The notes under the pieces were generated by a model. The model made no database searches and was not told where the DNA came from. It saw only the letters and a program-made list of their open reading frames with translations. Made by a program: the position numbers and the translations under genes. A stretch of 64,000 bases of DNA from Vandiemenella viatica (Eukaryota; Arthropoda; Insecta; Orthoptera; Morabidae), in the NCBI GenBank assembly GCA_031002005.1, contig CM061921.1, positions 177,390,935 through 177,454,934 of the forward strand, in the 5' to 3' direction. This document shows, in pieces, positions 47,399 to 58,222 of this stretch (the stretch's first letter is position 1; the number at the start of each line of letters is the position of its first letter).

Positions 47399-47596
47399 CA
47401 GTGGCGGATCCAGGGAAGGAGAGGGCTGGGGGGCTTAGGCGCCCGCCACCCCCAAAAGCACCAAGGTCATGGATTTTGGGAACTTTTTTTTTTTTTTGCT
47501 GTTCTTATAAGGGCGGCATTCTGGAGTAATGAGCCCCCCAAACCAAATCCTAGCCCCCCCCCCAATCAAACCAAAATAATCCTGGATCCGCCACTA
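47399..47596. mobile_element. hAT-type MITE, 198 bp
   Basis: Inverted ends CAGTGGCGGATCCAGG and CCTGGATCCGCCACTA are flanked by GAAACATT at 47391-47398 and 47597-47604, a perfect 8-bp duplication. It is non-coding with C/G homopolymers and is the youngest layer of this nest. Confidence 0.88.
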
Positions 47597-47655
47597 GAAA
47601 CATTTTGTTGTTGTCACTACCTGAGCAAATCACTTCGGCCGCCACTGATTGGAAC

Positions 47656-47975
47656 TGTATTCGCCTATGCTTCCACAAGAAACCAACAATGTTTAGAAGT
47701 AATTCATTACATCTTCGAAAACAACTTGCAAGAAATTTTCCCAAATGTGTCAAATGCGTTAAGAATTTTTTGTGCATGCCAGTATCTGTTGCCTCTGCAA
47801 AACGTACCTTCTCCACGTTAAAGATAATTAAAAACTATCTCAGATCTTCAATTAGCAACAAGCGGCTAAGATGTCTTGCCATAATAGCAGTGAAAAGGAA
47901 AGGCAAATTGCGCGTTCCCTCGACGTGGAGACGTTGGTGCAGGTCTTCCCTGCTCAGGAAGCAAGAAAAGTGATG
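47656..47975 (+). pseudogene. ZMYM1-like hAT transposase relic, C-terminal dimerisation domain
   Basis: It encodes MPVSVASAKRTFSTLKIIKN and YLRSSISNKRLRCLAIIAV, the hAT C-terminal dimerisation motif, with VASA-R-FS in the place of the usual AxxER-FS. An alternate-frame stretch NNLQEIFPNVSNALRIF precedes it. It is the expected end of the transposase begun at 41870. Confidence 0.82.
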
Positions 47976-49257
47976 ATTTAGGTGAATAATTTTTAAAGTA
48001 ATGTTTCTTACAATTCAGTAAGATTTTCTCAGTTTTATTTAGCGTTAGACATAATCAGCTATTACACTATAGACCTAATTTTCCATGGTTATAGCGTTAT
48101 TACAGACTGGTTAGCCTAGATTCGCTCGGAACCAACGCTGAACCAACCATTTTCTGTTTCTTAAACAAATTTAAGCTTCGATGAAACGCTCAGTAGTTAC
48201 AGTGGTTGCAATATCTCTATTAATTTGTGGTTCCATCAATTTATATGAAAGAATTGTAAGAAATTTTTTACTCATATCAAAATAAGTATATGCGAGCTTA
48301 CTCTTAAGATTGCGAATTAAAAGCATTAAGGGCTATATCAGATTTTATGATTCCGGACGTACTTTTTGAGGATTACTATACAAGCGTCATTCCAACACAA
48401 GTTCACTCTAATGTAGTACTACTTCGTAATATAGTTTGACGCAAATGGGCTTTCCCAAACGTGAAAACGAATTTTACGGGCTCCTGTACAAGGTACTGAA
48501 ATGGGACATTCTCTTACGGTATAAGAAAACTACTTAGAAATTTTTTTAATACTTGTATTTCTGAATTCTAGTTCATTATATAAGTAGTTAGTAGCAATAT
48601 TTATTGTCGAAATTTTAAAATCAATTAAAGACAGAAAAATAAAATCTAATTGAGCTTAATCTAACGCTCTTATTAATGATGTTATTTATAACATAGTTAT
48701 AATTTATTTTCTCAGCTATTCAACATCTAATGGAAACTCTCGCTAGCGACGACAGAAGTTTCTGATGCGTGGAGTTCCACGAGAAGTCCTTCATCAGATT
48801 CAGTTTTGAGAAAGTCGTATCTGATGTAATTACAATAGGCCTATATATTTAAAGGCGTGTATTGCTCTGAACCTGTTCCAGCAATTCATGTAATTTCGTT
48901 AGAATAAACTCATTCATATTTTGACTTTTCATATAAAAAGTTATTGAATTAAAATGTGTATGCCTGCTCACGTGTCTCCAGCCCCAAAAACCTACATGCA
49001 CTAGCAAAGAAAGGCAAGAAAAGAAATGTCGTATACAAAAAGAGTATTATAAATACTATAATAGCTATAAAACTGAATACAAAAACAATTTCATTTGACA
49101 CAATGGGCAGCAGGACTTGGCCAGAAATGAAAGTGACAGTAGTTGGGAGATCCATATGGGATGCATTGAAAAAACACCAAAGACTCGGCGAAATTGGTCC
49201 TGTTCAGCTAATACTCAATAAACTGTTGGCCCGTTATACACATAAAAAGACAAACCT
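47976..49257. other. Intergenic AT-rich sequence
   Basis: No gene or repeat family is recognised. An open stretch at 48956-49250 is basic and resembles nothing I know. Confidence 0.55.
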
Positions 49258-49265
49258 CAGTCCAT

Positions 49266-49572
49266 CCCTACTTATTGTCTTTTACGCACTATTCCTAATT
49301 ATTTCACCAAGTTCCACCCCTAGCCTCATCGCCAACGTACCCACAGCACTTCCCCAAACCTCCTTCTGTTTTCCAATGATTCCCACTCCAATCCCTGATC
49401 AGTTACCTTTTGTTCGTGCGTTAAAGTAAACCAAAAACTCATACAGTCTTCTCCTAATCAGTAGCAGGGATTCCAAGTTCACTTAAGGTGGTTCTACTGC
49501 AGTTTCCCAGGAAAATACCCCTTTTTTCCAGGAAATTATTTTTCAACCAATCAGGACACAGGAGTGTTCTCC
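49266..49572 (+). repeat. Left arm of a long inverted repeat (about 306 bp)
   Basis: From CCTACTTATTGTC to AGGAGTGTTCTCC this segment recurs in reverse complement at 53258-53563 with only scattered differences. Long arms pointing at each other suggest a foldback-type or long-TIR DNA element. Confidence 0.85.
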
Positions 49573-52500
49573 CTCCCGCCGCCGCCCCCCCGCCTTGTCA
49601 TATTGGAACAAATTTGTCATTCAGAAGCTGCTGTTAACAAATTTATCTAACCAAATAGTGCCAAGAATTCAGTTCCAGTAGCCATCGATACTGATGGCAC
49701 ATGAAATCAGGTGAGCACTGAAGTGTATTGTAAAGACATTCTGTCCTCTGCCCATCATGTAACACCTCAGTCTGGACGTGGGGTGTGGAGTCCCTTTCCT
49801 CCAGTTACTTGTATGTATGGGGTGACGGATGTAATTGTTGTGTATGCATAGACATATATCTGTGTTTCTATGCGGTTGTGTGTCTAATTATGGCGATAGG
49901 AGTCTACTTGATCTGGAGAGTTCACCTACGTGTTGTTGGAAGTTGTAATCAGTTGGGTGTGATGAGCACCCGAGGTTTGTGGCAAAGACATGTCACATTT
50001 CGCACATCTTGTAACTATTCAGTCTCGACCTAGGGTGTCCAATCCTTTTCCTCCAGTTGCGTGTATGCATGGACATGTGAGTGTGTCTTTCTATGTGGTT
50101 GTGTGTGTCGATCATGATAGGATTATACTAGACTTTGAGATTTCACAATGACTGGCTACTTATTTGTTGATGGAACATGTAATTTATTGGGTGTAATGAA
50201 TAATCCATATGGGATAAGTACTGAGATGTATGGCAAAAACATGTCATCCATTGCACACACTCTAACGTCTGTCTGATGGTTTTTTGGTCAGTTGTGTTTG
50301 TGTGTGGTGACGTATGGATTAGTGCTTGAGACCTAGTATGAGTATGGGAGTTACGATATTTATCTGATGACCATGTGTCTACTCGTGATACTTGTGATAC
50401 GTGGGACAGATATTACTGAATAGCAGAAAAGGCTTATGGTGTGGGATAGAGGTGGTGCTGATCATGTGAACAGTTTTGTACATATTACCAAAGATACTGA
50501 ATGGCAGAGAGTTCGATAGTGTGAGTTAACTGATATGATGTTGATGTGAGGAGTTTGGTACTTGGAACACATGTTAATGATGATTTTTTTGTCAATCTTG
50601 AGCCATGGGGGTTCTGTCCCACTTTTTTTGCCATGATTGGGCTGGTTGTTGTGTTGAGCTCGCTGTAGGCATGGAAATATGCGTCTGTGTGCGTCTTTCT
50701 CTGTGTCTGTATGAGTAAGTATGGTGATACCTTCCTTAAACTCGTCTATCTGGACGTATGAATTGCTGTTCCTCCCATATGTTTGTGCTTGTGTGGAGAT
50801 GTATGGATTTGTGGGTGAGACCTAGTATGAATATGGTGGTTATGATATCTGTCTGATAGACAAGTGCCTGTTGTAACTCATGGTACCTGGGTCACATGTT
50901 ACAAAATGACAGAAAGGGTTGCGGTGTGGGAGAGACGTGGCTGTGATTTCAAACTTCACACATCCTCTAACTCTTCAGTTTGGATCTAGCATGTTCAGTC
51001 TCTTTCCTCCAGTTATGTGCATGTGTGTGGTGATGAATAGAACTGTGTGAATGCATTGACATATGAGTGTGTGTGTATGTGTGTCTTTCTATGATTTTTG
51101 GCCAGTCATGGGTGTTCTGTTCCACTTTTGCGTTGCCATGATTGGGTTAGTTGTTGAGTCGAGATCGCTGTAGGTATGGAAATGTACGTGTCTATGTGTC
51201 TCTCTCTGTGTATGTTTGCGTAAATGTGGTGATACCTTCCTTTAACTCGTTTGTCTGGATGTATGATATGCTGATCTTACACTTATGCTTGTGTGAGGTG
51301 ACGTATGGATTTGTGGGTGAGACCTAGTATGAATATGGGAGTTATGATATCTGACTGATGACCAGATGTCTACTGCTACTCGTTGATACAGGGGTACATG
51401 TTACTGAATGGAAGAAAAGGCTTAGGTGTGGGATAGACGTGGTGGTGCTGATGTGTACAGTTTTGTACCTAGCACACTTGATACTGGATGGTAGTGAGGT
51501 CTGTAGTGTGAGATAAATGAGATGATGTTGATGTGAAGAGTATGGTACCTGGAACATATGTTACTGATGTTTTTTTTTGGTCAGTTATGAGTCATGGGTG
51601 TTCTACCACATTTTTTCGTCGCCATGATTGGGCTGGTTATTGTGTCTAGCTCGCTGTATAGTAGGCATGGAAATGTGAGTGTTTGTGCGTCTCTCTCTGT
51701 GTCTGTATGCGTAAATATGGTGATACCTTCCATAAACACGTCTGTCTGGGCGTATGATTTTGCTGTCCCTCCACTTATGTTTGTTTGTGCTTGTGCATGG
51801 AGTGTATAGATTTGTGGGTGAGACCTAGTATGAATATGCGGGTTATGATTCTGTCTGATAGTCAAGTGTCTATTGCAACTCATGGTATTGGGGTCACTTT
51901 TTACTGAATGGTAGAAAGGGTTGCGGTGTGGGAGAGACATGTTGATGGTAAATGTAATCAACTGGGTGATGAACACTATTTATGGTATAAACACTTATTA
52001 TGGTGATGGTGAAAACATGCCATCTTTTGCACACCTTATTCGCCAGGCTGATATGTAAGGAGACTTCTGTTTTTCAGCCAGTCATGAGGCAAACCACTTT
52101 TTCGTTTCCATGATTGTTGCCGGTAGCTATACTGAACTCTCTGTAGACTTGGACATGTGTATCTGCGTCTGTCTTTGTGGATGTAAGCATAAGTATGGCG
52201 GTACCTGACTTTAACTCGTCTGTCTGATGATTTTTGTAACGATAGTTCTGTCCAGATAATCAGTGGTAACGACAATTCTGCCCCACTTCATCGTTTTCAT
52301 GATGCTTGCTGTTAGTTCTATTGACCTCGCTGTATGCATGTACAAGTGTGTGTGCGCGTGTGTGTGTGTGTGTTGTCTTCTTCCTCTGTGGGAGTTCTAT
52401 CTTGGTGCTGGTTGTTCTGTCGACCTCGCTGTAGGCATGGAAATGTGCGTGTGTCATCCCTCTGTGGATTTGAGTCTAGAATTATGCTCACTATCAACGT

Positions 52501-53257
52501 GTGCTTCTAACCATTGATTCAGGGCTTAGGCAGTCTCCCATTTCATTGTGCTCTTTACAGTTTACTGCCGTTTGTGTTGGCATACGAATTGTGTTCCTCA
52601 CGTTTTTCATACATGCACTTCGGGATAAAAATCATTTAACAGAGAGGGATGACAGAGAAGCGAAGGACTTGGGTACAAACCCACAGTCAGACCATGCTTG
52701 TGTGGTGTAGTATGGAGTCCACATTTTTTGTACATCAAATGCAAGGTGCAAAGGATGGCAGCTAGATTTATCTGTGGAAAATATTCAGTAAGTGACATAA
52801 TAAAGGAGCTGGGGTGGGATGTCATTGGAAGATAGGAAGAGTGTCAGGGGCTGTAGTGGCGTATAATGCTGTTAGAATGGATATTGGTGGAATAATTCTG
52901 AGTGGTGTATGGAGCCTAAGTTGACCATGACCACAATCTGGCACTAGACTTTAGGTGATGAGGCCTGAGTGGATAAATATCTAAAACCCACTTTGACCTA
53001 ACAATTTACGACAGTTCAAGTGTGGGTGCTATCTTCGGCGTAATAGATCTAGTGTCTGCACCTTTGGATACTTGTTGATGTGTGGGGATCTTCTATGAAA
53101 ATGTGGGTTATGGTGTTTATTTGATGACCAAGTTAGCTAAGGGCATTATGGCACTTTTATCGGTGGTTAGTTGGATGAAGCGCACAATTACAAACAAATG
53201 TTATACTTGGTCCTGAATCCGAAGGTTGGCGTCAGATGGGAACATTTAAACCGAATG
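49573..53257. repeat. GT-rich internal repeats with about 0.5-kb and 1-kb periods
   Basis: AGACCTAGTATG recurs at 50329, 50818, 51320 and 51821. The first and third copies share TGATGACC-TGTCTACT and a GATGTTGATGTGA stretch. The second and fourth share TGATAG-CAAGTG and GGGTTGCGGTGTGGGAGAGA. GTGATACCTTCC recurs near 50724, 51229 and 51719. The arrangement is a two-monomer higher-order repeat. The plus strand is G/T-rich with no credible coding frame. Confidence 0.8.
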
Positions 53258-53563
53258 GAGAAACACTCCTGTGTCCTGATTGGTTGAAAAATAATTTCCT
53301 GGAAAAAAGGGGTATTTTCCTGGGAAACTGCAGTAGAACCACCTTAAGTGAACTTGGAATCCCTGCTACTGATTAGGAGAAGACTGTATGAGTTTTTGGT
53401 TTACTTTAACGCACGAACAAAAGGTAACTGATCAGGGATTGGAGTGGGAATCATTGGATAACAGAAGGAGGTTTGGGGAAGTGCTGTGGGTACGTTGGCG
53501 ATGAGGCTAGGGGTGGAACTTGGTGAAATAATTAGGAATAGTGCGTAAAAGACAATAAGTAGG
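53258..53563 (-). repeat. Right arm of the long inverted repeat
   Basis: Reverse complement of 49266-49572. No clear target duplication was found outside the arms. A CAGTGCCGGC-type terminus may lie just outside (GCCGGCACTG at 53565-53574), hinting at hAT ends, but the left side is degenerate (CAGTCCATC). Confidence 0.85.
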
Positions 53564-53574
53564 AGCCGGCACTG

Positions 53575-54668
53575 GATTTCTTCCATAAGGGGGTGAATAA
53601 ATTTTCTATATCGCCACCTTGGTCACAGGCGATGGTCTCAGGCATGTTCTGTGCTTAGCGTGACTAGATTTTTATCACATAGGACTGGCGTACTTCGATT
53701 CGACAGGGGTAAAATTAGTAAGATTAACAAACGGTATTTCGTTCCTGGAACATAAGTGCTGTGCTGTAAAATACAGTTAAAGGTGTCAATCACTGATGTG
53801 TCACAAGGGATTGATTGGAATTTTAGACAAAGTGCAGCTAAGGACACTCAATTTGTGATTGCTTACGAAAGCATAACAGAATTGATACATAGATTGGTAT
53901 GGATAGACAGACGACAAAGGTTTGACCTGGATGGCAACAATTACGAGTGCGATGAGATATTTTATACCAATGGCAGCAGAGATAAGTTAGAGAAATAAGG
54001 TGTCGTATTGATGCTTCCATTCCTTGAGTTTTGCCATGGTCAAACTGGAAACTTTGATTTTTCTAGCCTTGGTGTGGGAAAGGCTTTGTTAATCATGTCA
54101 TAAATATTTTAAAGTGGGCTCTTGTCCAAAGACAGGGTTGAGAAATAGGCTTGAAAAAATTACAGCCTGATTGGTTTGACATCATGTAATCACTTCAGAA
54201 ATGTCTGTAGGGAAAGAAACTGGTTTTCAAATCGACAACTTTGCTTTATTCATCGAGGTTATACTTACATACATCACTAAACCCCTTCAATGTCTCTTTG
54301 AGTTCAAAAAGTGTCTGTGTTTCATTACCCCTAATTTAATACATCCTTTAAAAATACACGGAATGTAGGTGACACTCGTGAGCTATATTATATTGTTCAT
54401 AACGAATCCAACATGATGTGAAAAAAGTGAGTTTGTTTCCAGTCTCTTCGTCGGTGAATTAATTTTTAATGTCTGCCTGCTTCGATGAACGGAATTTATG
54501 GTTTTCCCTACCTTCGTCGGTTTCAATGAAAGGATTTCACCCATTGATGGGTTTTTGAGGCTACGAATTTTGAAAGGAATAACGTATTTGTGGTATTGCT
54601 ATACTTTATCACAATAATTACATTTTTTAAAACTTTTCAACGTCTCTCTAACAACGTTGTTTTTAGAG
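53575..54668. other. Intergenic sequence
   Basis: No gene, RNA or known repeat family is recognised. Confidence 0.5.
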
Positions 54669-54833
54669 ACGGGGAAAGGATGGGGGGCAAGGAATGGGAA
54701 GGAATTCGGCCATGGCCTTTTGAAAGAAGAATCCCGCCATTCACCTGGAGTGATTTGGGGAAACCATGGAAAACCCAAATCTGGATGCCCGGAACCGCCG
54801 TCCTCTCGAATGCGAGGCCAGAACGCTAAATAA
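54669..54833 (-). mobile_element. SINE copy 5
   Basis: In reverse orientation it has CATTCGAGAGGACGGCGGTT (head), CCGGGCATCCAGATTTGGG, TTTTCCATGGTTTCCCCAAA and AAGGCCATGGCCGAATTCC. Same family as 28682-28918, truncated at both ends. Confidence 0.8.
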
Positions 54834-55063
54834 TTTCATGAAAACAGGTACACATAGAATTCTTCCTCGGTTTTATATCTGGAGTTTATGACGGTTTTTT
54901 TCCATATCGAACGTTAACGTATTTTAAAGGAAAAATTTATGCTTTTCAACTTATTTTTTACTCAGTTATAACAACTCAAGCTGGCGCCATACTCTCTAGG
55001 CGTGGAAATTACGTAACTTTGAGGAGTTGGAACGGCTTTTTCAATAATATCACAAAACACTTA

Positions 55064-55135
55064 AACACCGCGTCCGGACTCGAACCGGCGACCTTCGGCA
55101 CTCTAGCCCCAACGCTACCGACGTCTGTTTACGTA
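55064..55135 (-). repeat. tRNA-derived sequence with perfect B box
   Basis: The minus strand reads CGGTAGCGTTGGGGCTAGAG (partial A box), then GGTCGCCGGTTCGAGTCCGG, in which the T arm GCCGG-TTCGAGT-CCGG pairs well. The 5' end is not recognisable, so it is a tRNA pseudogene or SINE head rather than a gene. Confidence 0.5.
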
Positions 55136-56139
55136 ATATCCGTTGATGTTGACTTTTAGTTTTTAGTAAAAAATCGTAATGGTTCACGCTTAAGTATTTT
55201 TCACGACACAGAACCGAAGAAAGTATTTTACTGTGCCTGAAATACTTGCACCTATAGCTGCGTCGACAGTACCAGATGTTTCACAGGCGCAAGATCTCGT
55301 AATAATTTCTTCTTGCAACCGAAGGTGAATGCTGAATATTTCTATGTATCCTGCTGGGAGTGGTTTCGCAGTGCAATGGGCATATGGCGCAACCCGAATT
55401 CCTTATCGATAGCAGGATACACACTAATACGCTGCAAGCCTGAGACTCTGTACAAAATTCTGCAATCACACGAACGCTGTGTTGGACGCCCTACTTTCTT
55501 TGTCCGCCAGCCAGACACCCAGCTATGCTTCCATAATGGTGGATGGCAAACACACACCAGCCAAACTGTTTCGCTCTGTAATGGAGCCATTTCGTAACCT
55601 GTCGGACTCTGGGCAAACAATAGCCGCTCACGCAAACGTCGAAATATTTCACGCATATTGGTACACCCGCGCCATCTAGCGACAAATGTCTACTGCCGTG
55701 TGCTGACCTCTAGCGATAGTTATGCATGTTATAGCGCATGTCGCAACAGGGTCTCGGCGGCCGAGCAAGTACGTACATGTCGACACCTGTGCAAATACGC
55801 CTTAGGGTAGGGTTTTCCCCCGCAAGACAAGGATAGAAGATCTCGTGGCGAAGTGGAATATCTCTGGCCGGCGCATGCGCAGATGAAGTTTCTCGTGTCA
55901 TGCGCTGTTCGGTGGAGACACCTGGTGGCAGGATGTGTGTATATGCTACATTGCAACATTTGTGCAGCTGGAATATCTACATCACATAGGACAAAATCGG
56001 AAATAATATCGCTGATTTCAGATTAACATTGTTGGAGATAAGTGAAATAACAGCTAGAATAAAGACTAAATAACAGTTATATATGTTTAATTTGTAATAT
56101 GCTGTCGTCATGCCGTCAGTGTGGCAACACTGCACTAGA
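55136..56139. other. Intergenic sequence, moderately GC-rich, unrecognised
   Basis: It is less AT-rich than its surroundings, with overlapping short open stretches on both strands but no family signature. GCGCCATCTAGCGACAAATG near 55669 is of a type often seen in insect repeats. Confidence 0.4.
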
Positions 56140-56145
56140 TTTGAA

Positions 56146-56230
56146 TTTCCCGCCAACCGGAAGTGACGTCATGGAGGGGAGGGAGAAAAGGGGAAGGGAA
56201 GCCGCCATTTTGTGTCACGTGACCGGAAGT
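56146..56230. promoter_or_regulatory. Promoter-like motif cluster: E2F, ETS-CRE, YY1, E-box-ETS
   Basis: TTTCCCGCC (E2F type) at 56146-56154; CCGGAAGTGACGTCA (ETS site fused to a CRE) at 56157-56171; GCCGCCATTTT (YY1 type) at 56201-56211; GTCACGTGAC (palindromic E-box) at 56214-56223, overlapping a second CCGGAAGT to 56230. Such a combination is typical of TATA-less housekeeping or bidirectional promoters. No downstream gene was identified on either strand, so a repeat-borne promoter is also possible. Confidence 0.45.
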
Positions 56231-56689
56231 TGGGATTATAGAGCTTCCTTATTCAGCACCTACTCACGTTACACATCACTTCTAGGGCGACTCGGTTGAT
56301 GAACTATACAAAAATGGTTGATTGTTGTTATTGGTATACTGTAGTTTCTAGAGTACAATATTGTCCAGTTTTCTCAGATGTACTATTCATGTTGCGTGGC
56401 ACGGTGAGGGAGAACATATGCGCTATTCCTGCATTGCCGAGGCTTCCATTGTCCACCGATCTCGGGGAAGCTCCAACGGTCACAGCTCGCCGGAGTAGAT
56501 AGATGAGCGAGTTCGAGACTGAGTAGATGGCAATTTGCACGATACTAGTACGCACTCTCCCTACCATAACACCTTCAAAATGCCACACGAAAAACAATTA
56601 AAACATTACAATTACCTGGTTTGTGACCTTCTTGACTAGATGGAACACCCTTTAAAACACAATCTGAACCTTTCCTGGGATCCTTTGTA

Positions 56690-57465
56690 TATTTAGGTTC
56701 TCTCAGCCATTGAAAAAATAGCGCTTTCTTCTTGGGTAGCTAACTCAATACATTCTGATAGACTAATCTTATCACAATGTGAATGTAAGTTGGTCTGGAT
56801 TCGATTACTAACTAATCCTTTTCCCAACGTGTACAAAAGACAAACTACTCCCGCTAAGTCATCAGTGTTGCAGATTCTCATGACAGCCTCCCTAAAATCT
56901 TGCTGCATGTCGTTTATACGATTTCCACATGAAGCTACAATTTCATTTTACCCTGTCTGGCTTGAAATATTTTACAGGCGAACAGCAAGCTTACTTGGAA
57001 TTTCTTTAACCTTTTTCCATGACCCATTTTCATCTCTAACCGTAGGCTGGGATCTAGCGTTTCAAGTGATTTTTGCTTTGACTAATCGCAATAATAAATC
57101 ATAATCGCATTCTTAAATTGGTCCAAAAGCAATATCTACTTTGGGGGAGTCCATAAATTACGTGAGGTGAAATGGGGGGGGGGTTCAGCGAAATCTCACC
57201 AAGGGGGAGGGGAGTATTTCTCTAGGGGAGGGTCTCACGGGTCAGATCTGACCAGAGAGGGGGGGGGGTCGAACCAGATATCACCAATACTCACCAAAGG
57301 GGGGGGGGTGCGAAAATCCAGAAAAACACCTCACGTAATTTATGGATGCCCCCTTTCCAATAAATTTGCGGAGTTTCTTTTTATCTCCTTCAAAGGGCAG
57401 TGATATTAATCTAAGAGCTTCTTCTTCTTCACCATCTTTTCCTTTCATAAGGGGTTGGCTGCCTC
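56690..57465 (-). pseudogene. LTR-retrotransposon gag-like relic, split by a MITE
   Basis: Minus-strand order with frame breaks: EALRLISLPFEGDKKKLRKF, then (after the MITE) LLLRLVKAKIT, RINDMQQDFREAVMRICN, LGKGLVSNRIQTNLHSH and LSECIELATQEESAIFS. The pattern (G-K-x-LRKF, RI--MQ-DFREA, L-EAIE-A--EE) recalls gag proteins of insect LTR elements. No pol or LTR was seen. Confidence 0.5.
57143..57353. mobile_element. MITE with CCATAAATTACGTGAGG termini, 211 bp
   Basis: GGGGGAGTCCATAAATTACG at the left pairs inverted with CGTAATTTATGGATGCCCCC at the right. The interior has G-rich runs. TTT lies on both sides, and removal restores the gag-like reading KLRKFIG-VDIAF. The superfamily is not assigned. 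Confidence 0.75.
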
Positions 57466-57559
57466 TGATAAATTTTACTCATCATTGCATGGTAAACAAT
57501 CAACATAATACAACTTAAGCAAAAAAGTTTAACTAGTCGATTACACAGTGAAATATATG

Positions 57560-58219
57560 TATTAGTTACAAATAAATGTAAGTATTAGCCATTATATGGT
57601 ATAGTGTATTTTTAAACTTTTCTTGTACACCTATTCGTATTCACCTAAAGGAGTTTTCACCCTAATTAACATAAAACAAATATAGTGGATTGGAATTATA
57701 TAAAATTAAATGTTTATCTATAGTAGGTTCATGAGAAAACTGCTTACTTCAAGGTGATTGCCAGAATTTCCACACGTTAAATACCATTCATCAAATGGGT
57801 ATTTCTCTTTTGAATACCGTACTTTAGTTTCACAAGCAACTGTTGAAATAAATATCCCAAAATAACTGAAAAAACTTGGTGTCGTCGTTCCTCAAATATT
57901 CTGTTATCATTTGGTTTTATCTTTTCCTATTTCTATGGCGACGGAACCGTCAAAATAACAATTTCAAAACCTAACTACGAAGTAATAAACGCTAATTTAA
58001 CTATATTAAATTCCAATTTCACAAAATGAATCTCAAGTCATCAAAAGCAAGGGACTGATGGCCGACCACGTCACCTTTGCTAGCTCTTCATAGCAGCGGA
58101 AATTTTCCCGCTGAAATAACAGCGGAAGTTCTGCCGCTGAATGTGTAAACCCCTCACATTCTATAGGCGGCATTCTATAGTTTCCGCTGCGGGAGAAACC
58201 GCCCAGTGTGTAACCGGCC
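57560..58219 (-). mobile_element. Harbinger-like element copy, inverted, truncated
   Basis: The minus strand starts at 58219 with GGCCGGTTACACACTGGGCG followed by GTTTCTCC, the same terminal repeat as 42927. It continues through homologous sequence (TGACGTGGTC, CTTTTGATGACTTGAG, CCGTCGCCATAGAAATAGG) to about 57560, where homology is lost. TAA follows its end at 58220-58222. Confidence 0.75.
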
Positions 58220-58222
58220 TAA

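Larger units (their letters stand above)
45475..47647. mobile_element. hAT element (non-autonomous), 2,173 bp, nested in the hAT relic
   Basis: The ends are CAGTGGCGGCTCT and its inverted partner CGGCCGCCACTG, flanked by ATTGGAAC at 45467-45474 and 47648-47655, a perfect 8-bp target duplication. No transposase was recognised inside. It contains a further CAGTG-ended segment (46792-47174) and a 198-bp MITE. Confidence 0.82.

Noticed and set aside
48956..49429. 157-codon open frame running into the left inverted arm
   Set aside because: No recognised domain; it crosses a repeat border, so it is unlikely to be a gene.
52320..52380. GT microsatellite as a separate element
   Set aside because: It is part of the overall GT-rich repeat interior of the 49-53.6 kb element.
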